DNA of 39,508 nt, taken from positions 1-39,508 of the forward strand of contig JAQUWU010000044.1 of assembly GCA_028692715.1 (NCBI GenBank), read 5' to 3'. A model generated the notes under the pieces. The model made no database searches and was not told where the DNA came from. It saw only the letters and a program-made list of their open reading frames with translations. The position numbers were made by a program, and so were the translations under genes. How positions within the stretch are numbered: position 1 is the first letter of the stretch; every line of letters begins with the position of its first letter. This DNA is from Paludibacter sp. Lineage in GTDB: Bacteria > Bacteroidota > Bacteroidia > Bacteroidales > Paludibacteraceae. Positions 33,450 to 39,508 of the stretch are shown here, piece by piece.

Positions 33450-36400
33450 ATGAAATCAATAAAATACAAAAGTTTGTACACACAATCATTTATATTGTTT
33501 TGCATATATATGTTTGTGAGTTTAATTTGCAGCAATAATCTTTTAAATGCTCAAATTAAATCAACTGAAATTGCCGGAAGGTATGCGCTGAATTACTTTA
33601 ATTCATTTAGTCAGAAAAGTGAAATTCAAAAAGTAAAAGTTAGTTCAGGTGACATACAGTTAAAATATCAATCGGAAGATAAGGCATCTGTTCCTGTCTA
33701 TGTTTTTCAAAATGAACAAAAAGGGTTTGTCGTTTTTGCTCAAAGCATCAATGGTTTTCAGGTGTTGGGATATTCTGACAAAGCCACTTTTGATTCAACC
33801 AACATTCCTGAAAGTTTCCTGCAACTTTTGAAGATTTACGAAAATGCAGACCCTGATAAGATTAAAGGAATCCAAAATTCATACGAAAATTCAGTGGCAG
33901 TAGCACCATTATTAGACGAAGCAGGAGTAGCTCTTAATCAATTTTCTCATGAAAATGCCGGTGGATGTCCTACAGGTTGTGTGGCGACTGCTATGGCGCA
34001 AATTATGAGTTATTATAAGTATCCCAACAAAGGCGTTGGTTCTCATTGTTATACACATCCTACTTATGGACAACTTTGTGCCGATTTTGAAAACACTAAT
34101 TACAATTGGGCAAATCCCAGTGAGTCTGATTATAAGTTGTTATCTTTCCATGTAGGGGTCGCAATGGATATGGGTTATTGCAGCGATCCTTCCGGAAGCG
34201 TACCTTTATCTTCGGGTTATATTTATGCTTTGCAAGATTATTTTGGATATACTTGTGAGCCATTTAACTATTTAGCAAGTCTACCTTTAATTCAGGACGA
34301 AATTGTGCAACGAAAACCTATTTATGTTGAGCTGCCGGGCAATCCGGGTCATGCTGTAGTTTTGGATGGTTTTGACAATAACGGTTTTTTTCACATCAAC
34401 TTTGGCTGGGGCGGAAATGCTAATGGTTATTATCAGTTCAACGGTTCAACAATTGATGTGGGTTATAAACTCTCGGCGGATATTGGGCAAGCTCTTTTAA
34501 TACAGCCGGGGCATGTTTGTTTAGATAAAACAGATTCCCTTACATTAGTATCAATTCAAAACAATATCAGTAATTTAAACTGGGATTTATCTAATTCTCA
34601 AAAAAGGTCAGGCATAATTACATTAGATGGCAGGGTTCTCGGCTTGCTTATTAATTCTTATAATAGTGTTATTGAAGGTTCGATACCTGAGAGTATTGGA
34701 GATCTGAAAAACTTAATTTTTTTAAAAATTTTTGGCAAACTACATGGGACTTTACCTCAGTCAATTTCCAATCTGACCAAACTTCAGACATTACACATTT
34801 CAAACGAAGCCGGAACTTTAAGTGACACAATTCCCAATGATATAGGTAATTTATCCGATTTATCCAATTTAAATATTTATAATGCTGTTAAAGGACCTAT
34901 ACCACCCTCCATTGGGAAGCTCACTAATCTACAAGACATTAACTTGTCAATAGGAAATCTCGATGGAGCCATCCCCAATGAATTATACAACTTAAAGAAT
35001 CTATATTCGATATGTATAAGTAGTGCAGGTAAAATAACTGGAAATATATCAGAAAACATAGGAAACCTGAAAGAACTTCGTTATATAAATTTAAATAACA
35101 ATCAAATTACAGGTAAAATTCCTTCTTCCATTGGAGAATTAACAAATCTCGTCACAATCGATTTGTCTGGGAATGAACTGAATGGAGAACTCCCGCTTTC
35201 GCTAAAAAATTGCAACTTATTAACCCGACTGAACCTTTCGAATAATAAATTGGAGGGTTTGGTCCCTCCTATTTTTGAGAATATGAACAGCCTGACGAGT
35301 CTCGAATTAGCTTACAATAAACTGACAGGGATAAGTCAAAATATTGGGAAACTCACAAGTATTACAGGATTAATCCTAAACAACAACGAGCTTACGTCAC
35401 TTCCCGATTCGCTGAATCAGTTAAAAACGTTACAAATTTTATCTGCAGATTCGAATAAAATATCCCTGTTACCCGAAAACATGAATCAGCTTACCAGTCT
35501 TAAAACCCTTAATCTGGCAAATAACGAAATAAATCATTTCCATGCAGATTTATGTTACTTGCCGAATTTGACAGATATAGATCTCAGTTATAACAAAATA
35601 ACATTTTTGCCTACCTTGGCATCCAGTTTAAACGCACAAAATTTTTATATACAAGATAACGAACTTTCTGGGATTTTGCCAGCCAATTTACTTCGGACTC
35701 AGCGTTTTTCATATCGGTTCTATAATAACCGATTTGTTTACAACGATATTCCTGTCGGGAATGATTTTACAAATGATATAGGATCCCAGAAATCGTTAAA
35801 ACTATCAAAAAATATTTTCAAAGGATCTAATGGTGACAGCATCGAGATTGATATTCGAAATCTGTACAATAATCTGAATAAGAACGATCACTATTATTGG
35901 TATGAATATCTAAAATTTAATGGAAATCAGATACAAAAAGAAGTTGAACAAGGTCCGGTTTTACATCTTGTGATATCAGACAAAGATTTACCCCAAAAAT
36001 ATTACTGTAAAATTACAAATGATAGTGTTGCTTCTTTCAAGGATCCACTAGTTAATTACAAAATGCCTTGTTTGAGTTCTTTGAACACCGATACTATTTT
36101 TGTTGAACTAATAACCAATGAAGAGTTTTTCCACGAAGAATATTCTGATAGTTATATTGTTCAATCACAAGATGTTATAAAAAAAGAAATAACTGATAAA
36201 ACAGTTACGCTGATTTCTCCTTTCAAAATGCGTGGAGTTAAAAAATGGGAAGGTTCTGCTGATGGGAAAATCTGGTATGAGCTATCTGTTTCAATGTCAC
36301 AAAACGATCTTAAAACAAACATTGTATCAGTAAAAACTGAAGAATTAATACTATCTCCTAAAACTCCGTCATTCTACCGTTGTAAGCTTCTCGAATCAAA

Positions 36401-38903
36401 TTGTGGTCCGATGTACAGCGATACTATAAAAGTAAATCCGTACGGAAAAGTGTTAGTTGATTCTATCGTCAATGTTGATTTAAATATGGTGAAAGTAAAA
36501 ACGGATAGCATTGAGATTACTATCCCTAAAGGTATACACCAGGGCGATTTCAGACTTACAGTGGTGAAATTAGATAATCCACCTGCTGCAACTGAAAATA
36601 TAAAAATGAGTTCAGTTTATGATGTTACAGTGAGTTTTGGTAATGTTTTTGATATTCCACTACTTATTAAATTCAAAAATATACCCAAAAATTTCGACCC
36701 AATGAAAATTGATGCATATCAGGGTGTTTATTTTGATGATATAAATCAGGAATGGGTGAAATTCAATAATTCTTTTATTAGCTATACCGACAGCACCCTC
36801 AATATCCTTACTAATCATTTGACAAAATTATCGTGGTGGTGGGATGGTGAAGCTCTCTTTGGTAATACTCATGTTCAATCGGGAAAAAGAGTAAATGTAT
36901 ATTATGTCTGGACAAAGAATTCAACAGAAGATCAATATTTCCAAAAGTACGAGTCTATTGTTCAAAGCAAACCCCGACCATGGAGAAATACCAATACAGA
37001 TCCAGATGCTAATGGAAATCCGATAATGATTCAGGATATTGTTGCAAATATGGATACAATTATTGCCAGATTCGAAGCATTAGGACTTGAAACTCCTTAT
37101 TTAAATTTTAATGTATATGTAGCTGATTATGGGAGCGACTATTATGCCAAGATTGGAGCGGATGGATATTTATCTCCCCGTGGCTACTTTCGATTTAATT
37201 TAAAAATGGCCTGTAAAAAGGATGAAGAAGAAATGCGTAAAACTTTAGCACATGAATATATGCACTACACGCAGGACTATTATATGACTGTATTATTAGA
37301 TAATTTGTTTTTTACCGAAGTTCATGCACCTTTAGCTGATCGATTAGTGTGGCCAAATACAAGTCAACTTGAAAATTCTGAATGTGAATCGTTGCTGCGT
37401 GATAGTTATTACTCAAGAGCTGGCTCAATAGCGGATTTTGATGCTGGAGAATACAGTATTTTTGATTTATTATCAAATTCATGGGATCATGATGCTACAT
37501 TAGCGGTTCTTGAAAAACTTTCAGTGGCATTATTTACTATTGAAGCAAATTTATCAGGTTGCTTCCTTCATTACATGCGCTCTTACCGTACAGGAACCAA
37601 ATTAGATATTGTTAAATTGCTGATCAATCACGGTTGGGTTAGTACTGCTGTTAATTGGAAATGGATTGCATACTTGAATACACAAACCAATTCTCAGCTG
37701 AACACAAAACTTGGTGATGAGTTTGACGATTATGTGAGATTTCTATTAGAGGGTAGTCAGGAAAAATTTACGCTTCTCGATTTAAAAGGAACAAACATTT
37801 ACAAATACATTATAGCTAACGCTGATTTTTCAAAAGGGAAAGGTACATTCACACAGTCATTAGGATATAATTTCAAAGATTGTGATGATCCCCAAAAGGA
37901 TAATATAGACATTGATGTTGATTACTTGTCAGCTAAAATGTTAATGCTAACTAATTTGACAACAAATAAAAATGTAATTGTTAATTACAAACGAAAACAC
38001 ACTCCAAATGATGAGTATAAAATTTATCACGGGTGTTACAATTTAAAAGATAAGAAGGTAGTTTATGTTGATATCAGTGATTCGACAGATTATAATTTTT
38101 TATTGCAACCCATGGAGGATAACCCAAATTACAAATATCAGAATATTAGTTTTTTATTATTAGTCAACAAAAAATGTCCTTCTGCAGTGGGTGTGTTTAC
38201 TACATTTAACGCCTCATTCGAACTGACGGCCACTCCTGTGCCTAATATTTCAGATATATGTTTGGCTGCTTCTTATGATAAGATTCATAATTTTAGCGAT
38301 GGAAGTAAGGGCGAATTTATTATTAATGGTCTGAATAATGGAACAAGTCTCTTTTCAAGTTCCGGAATAGGGTCTAGTATTGAGAATTATCAAACATCGA
38401 TGGAGTTAATTAAAGATTCAATTATTCGGACAAAATGCAGCTTTATCGATAATTTAGAAGTCGACAATGGAGCCAATTTACCAGCTTCAATCACAAATCG
38501 TGAGGTTACACAGACTATTGAATATAATTATATTACCGGAAGTCTAATGTTACATCAACTTACAAAAACAATCTATAAATTCGGTGCTTATCACGATAGT
38601 CAGACTAATACAGATATACCTGAAATAAACTCGTCAATACGTGAAGATGATCAAAAAATGTGTTTGAAAAAGGTTTATATTTTTGTAACTGATGATAGTC
38701 AAGATATTTATGGAAATAATTTGCTTTTCGAGACTAAAAGCACTCAGGAAACCATTGATGCAATAGAAAAACTGGAAGGAAGTTCAAGAACTACTCGATA
38801 CGTCGAAAATGAACCCGTTATTACAACTGTAAATTATGTAAGTACTGATTATACAGGCATCAACACAATGACAGTTAGGTTTCATAATAAAGAATTAAAA
38901 TAG
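33450..38903 (+). CDS. Streptopain-type (C10) cysteine protease with leucine-rich repeats and an HExxH zincin region
   Basis: This 1817-residue protein has a signal peptide or anchor (about 1-35) and a propeptide-like region (about 36-155). The C10 peptidase domain (about 156-355) has Cys177 in TGCVATAMAQIMSYYKYP, His301 in GHAVVLDGF and Trp320 in INFGWGG, matching the SpeB catalytic pattern. About 15 leucine-rich repeats of 22-25 residues follow (about 390-750; for example LRYINLNNNQITGKIPSSIGELTN). Ig-like and ZU5-like beta regions span about 780-1135. A second hydrolase-like region contains HEYMH (1268-1272) with Glu1290 18 residues on, a gluzincin-like pattern. The last 350 residues are unassigned, and no Por sorting domain is seen at the C-terminus. 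If both sites are active this is a two-protease protein. It probably acts outside the cell on host or prey protein, which is inference. Confidence 0.85.
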   Translation: MKSIKYKSLYTQSFILFCIYMFVSLICSNNLLNAQIKSTEIAGRYALNYFNSFSQKSEIQKVKVSSGDIQLKYQSEDKASVPVYVFQNEQKGFVVFAQSINGFQVLGYSDKATFDSTNIPESFLQLLKIYENADPDKIKGIQNSYENSVAVAPLLDEAGVALNQFSHENAGGCPTGCVATAMAQIMSYYKYPNKGVGSHCYTHPTYGQLCADFENTNYNWANPSESDYKLLSFHVGVAMDMGYCSDPSGSVPLSSGYIYALQDYFGYTCEPFNYLASLPLIQDEIVQRKPIYVELPGNPGHAVVLDGFDNNGFFHINFGWGGNANGYYQFNGSTIDVGYKLSADIGQALLIQPGHVCLDKTDSLTLVSIQNNISNLNWDLSNSQKRSGIITLDGRVLGLLINSYNSVIEGSIPESIGDLKNLIFLKIFGKLHGTLPQSISNLTKLQTLHISNEAGTLSDTIPNDIGNLSDLSNLNIYNAVKGPIPPSIGKLTNLQDINLSIGNLDGAIPNELYNLKNLYSICISSAGKITGNISENIGNLKELRYINLNNNQITGKIPSSIGELTNLVTIDLSGNELNGELPLSLKNCNLLTRLNLSNNKLEGLVPPIFENMNSLTSLELAYNKLTGISQNIGKLTSITGLILNNNELTSLPDSLNQLKTLQILSADSNKISLLPENMNQLTSLKTLNLANNEINHFHADLCYLPNLTDIDLSYNKITFLPTLASSLNAQNFYIQDNELSGILPANLLRTQRFSYRFYNNRFVYNDIPVGNDFTNDIGSQKSLKLSKNIFKGSNGDSIEIDIRNLYNNLNKNDHYYWYEYLKFNGNQIQKEVEQGPVLHLVISDKDLPQKYYCKITNDSVASFKDPLVNYKMPCLSSLNTDTIFVELITNEEFFHEEYSDSYIVQSQDVIKKEITDKTVTLISPFKMRGVKKWEGSADGKIWYELSVSMSQNDLKTNIVSVKTEELILSPKTPSFYRCKLLESNCGPMYSDTIKVNPYGKVLVDSIVNVDLNMVKVKTDSIEITIPKGIHQGDFRLTVVKLDNPPAATENIKMSSVYDVTVSFGNVFDIPLLIKFKNIPKNFDPMKIDAYQGVYFDDINQEWVKFNNSFISYTDSTLNILTNHLTKLSWWWDGEALFGNTHVQSGKRVNVYYVWTKNSTEDQYFQKYESIVQSKPRPWRNTNTDPDANGNPIMIQDIVANMDTIIARFEALGLETPYLNFNVYVADYGSDYYAKIGADGYLSPRGYFRFNLKMACKKDEEEMRKTLAHEYMHYTQDYYMTVLLDNLFFTEVHAPLADRLVWPNTSQLENSECESLLRDSYYSRAGSIADFDAGEYSIFDLLSNSWDHDATLAVLEKLSVALFTIEANLSGCFLHYMRSYRTGTKLDIVKLLINHGWVSTAVNWKWIAYLNTQTNSQLNTKLGDEFDDYVRFLLEGSQEKFTLLDLKGTNIYKYIIANADFSKGKGTFTQSLGYNFKDCDDPQKDNIDIDVDYLSAKMLMLTNLTTNKNVIVNYKRKHTPNDEYKIYHGCYNLKDKKVVYVDISDSTDYNFLLQPMEDNPNYKYQNISFLLLVNKKCPSAVGVFTTFNASFELTATPVPNISDICLAASYDKIHNFSDGSKGEFIINGLNNGTSLFSSSGIGSSIENYQTSMELIKDSIIRTKCSFIDNLEVDNGANLPASITNREVTQTIEYNYITGSLMLHQLTKTIYKFGAYHDSQTNTDIPEINSSIREDDQKMCLKKVYIFVTDDSQDIYGNNLLFETKSTQETIDAIEKLEGSSRTTRYVENEPVITTVNYVSTDYTGINTMTVRFHNKELK

Positions 38904-38906
38904 ATT

Positions 38907-38971
38907 TTAGAACCAAAATCAAAAATATTAACTTTCATTTTTTCAATCGATTGTTTGGATTTTGCTTCTAA
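38907..38971 (+). terminator. Long imperfect stem after the protease gene
   Basis: TTAGAACCAAAATC (38907-38920) pairs with GATTTTGCTTCTAA (38958-38971) at 13 of 14 positions, with a 37-nt loop. It begins four bases after the stop codon. No T-run follows, so it may stabilise the 3' end or be a Rho-type end. Confidence 0.45.
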
Positions 38972-39403
38972 ACACTTTTAGTAGTTTGTGAAATTGAAAT
39001 CATTTAAAAGAACCTTTGTTTGATAAACTGAAGTTTTTTGTATTTAGGCGAAGTCTCCAGACTTCCCTATTAGCACCTAATAATACCGATATTTTAATTT
39101 TCGCGATAGCTATCGTGAACTGCTCTCTAGTTCTCTGTATATCATTTGTATATAAATTTCCGTCATGTGCTGAATTTGTGAATATTAATCATTTACAAAG
39201 CATTATCATATTTAATTGCACTGTCTTTCGACTTTTTCAGGGAATCTCACTAATTATAGATAAATCCTAAATAGATGTATTGAAAATTCCGTTTAAAAAA
39301 TTTTGAGCGAAAAAGTTAGTGAATCTCTAATCTGGAAGGTGTAAAAGTGCTAAGAAACGAAGGATTTGCTTACAAGTAAGCTTTATTTTAACCCGTTTTG
39401 CAG
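38972..39403. other. Intergenic region
   Basis: It contains the perfect palindrome CGATAGCTATCG (39104-39115), the right copy of the 34-bp repeat (39123-39156) and a GCTTAC-AA-GTAAGC hairpin (39368-39381). The 84-codon open frame at 39016-39270 runs across the repeat, has no family features and is probably not a gene. Confidence 0.5.
39123..39156. repeat. 34-bp direct repeat, right copy
   Basis: Matches 31407-31440 with a single T/G difference at the eighth position, in the same orientation. Confidence 0.85.
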
Positions 39404-39508
39404 CTATCCGTTCATAAAGTTATAAATTTCAGCGACATCATTTTTTTGAATTTGTGGTTTGGGCACTACAGATTTTTTTCGGATAAAGGGTGCATATTTA
39501 TATTTCAA
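39404..39508 (-). CDS. Possible 3' end of a gene cut by the window edge
   Basis: One minus-strand frame is open from the window edge for 34 codons and ends at TAG (39406-39404). Its translation is basic, then acidic (YAPFIRKKSVVPKP, then NDVAEIYNFMNG). A GCTTAC/GTAAGC hairpin lies about 20 bp after the stop. The stretch is too short to identify, and it could be a chance frame. Confidence 0.3.
   Translation of the reverse strand: MKYKYAPFIRKKSVVPKPQIQKNDVAEIYNFMNG

Noticed and set aside
31569-38903. CRISPR or phage elements in the accessory cluster
   Set aside because: No spaced identical repeats, integrase, transposase or tRNA gene is present. The only repeats are the 34-bp pair and the 9-nt coding repeat.
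39016-39270. An 84-codon plus-strand frame near the right edge
   Set aside because: It runs across the 34-bp repeat and a palindrome, lacks a promoter or family features, and the same repeat at the left copy is not coding.

Overview
The window comes from a Bacteroidota genome, most likely order Bacteroidales. It is AT-rich. It encodes proteins with type IX secretion (Por) C-terminal sorting domains, BACON-like and SUMF1-like lipoprotein domains, a BtuB-like TonB receptor and a single-chain glycyl-tRNA synthetase. Several starts are preceded by TAnnTTTG, the Bacteroidota -7 promoter element. I cannot name the genus from sequence alone.

Layout. 1-122: 3' end of a 5S rRNA and its terminator. 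123-524: non-coding, with a 13-bp perfect hairpin inside a longer pairing. 525-1769 (-): membrane AraC-type regulator. 2234-12361 (+): a 3375-residue secreted multidomain protein with a type IX sorting tail; its terminator is followed by what looks like the 5' stub of a group IIC intron. 13005-15303 (+): a small ORF, then a BtuB-like TonB receptor; the small ORF's stop codon lies inside a terminator hairpin, which suggests an attenuator. 15407-20163 (-): class I fumarase and topoisomerase IV subunit A (ParC). 20411-21958 (+): glycyl-tRNA synthetase. 21959-24098: 2.1 kb with no credible gene. 24099-31061 (-): a tripartite RND efflux operon (TolC-like, lipoprotein adaptor, RND permease) ending in a PagL-like outer-membrane protein whose start overlaps the permease stop. 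31569-38903 (+): SUMF1-like surface lipoprotein, small type IX secreted protein, and an 1817-residue protein joining a streptopain-type cysteine protease, leucine-rich repeats and a zincin (HEYMH) region. 39404-39508 (-): possible tail of a further gene.

The most striking item is about 22357-24068. A good Bacteroidota promoter precedes about 1.7 kb of A-rich, ORF-free sequence full of perfect short stems, several closed by GNRA or UUCG tetraloops. Long-range pairings of 8-9 bp are also present, and a 12-bp GTAA-capped hairpin marks the end. I read it as a candidate large structured non-coding RNA that I do not recognise. Secondary items are the proposed attenuator in front of the TonB receptor, the double-protease architecture, a clamp-binding-like QLTLF tail on ParC, a three-times 11-bp-phased repeat upstream of the efflux operon, and a 34-bp direct repeat bracketing the protease cluster. 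All calls were made by eye; no database or folding program was used.
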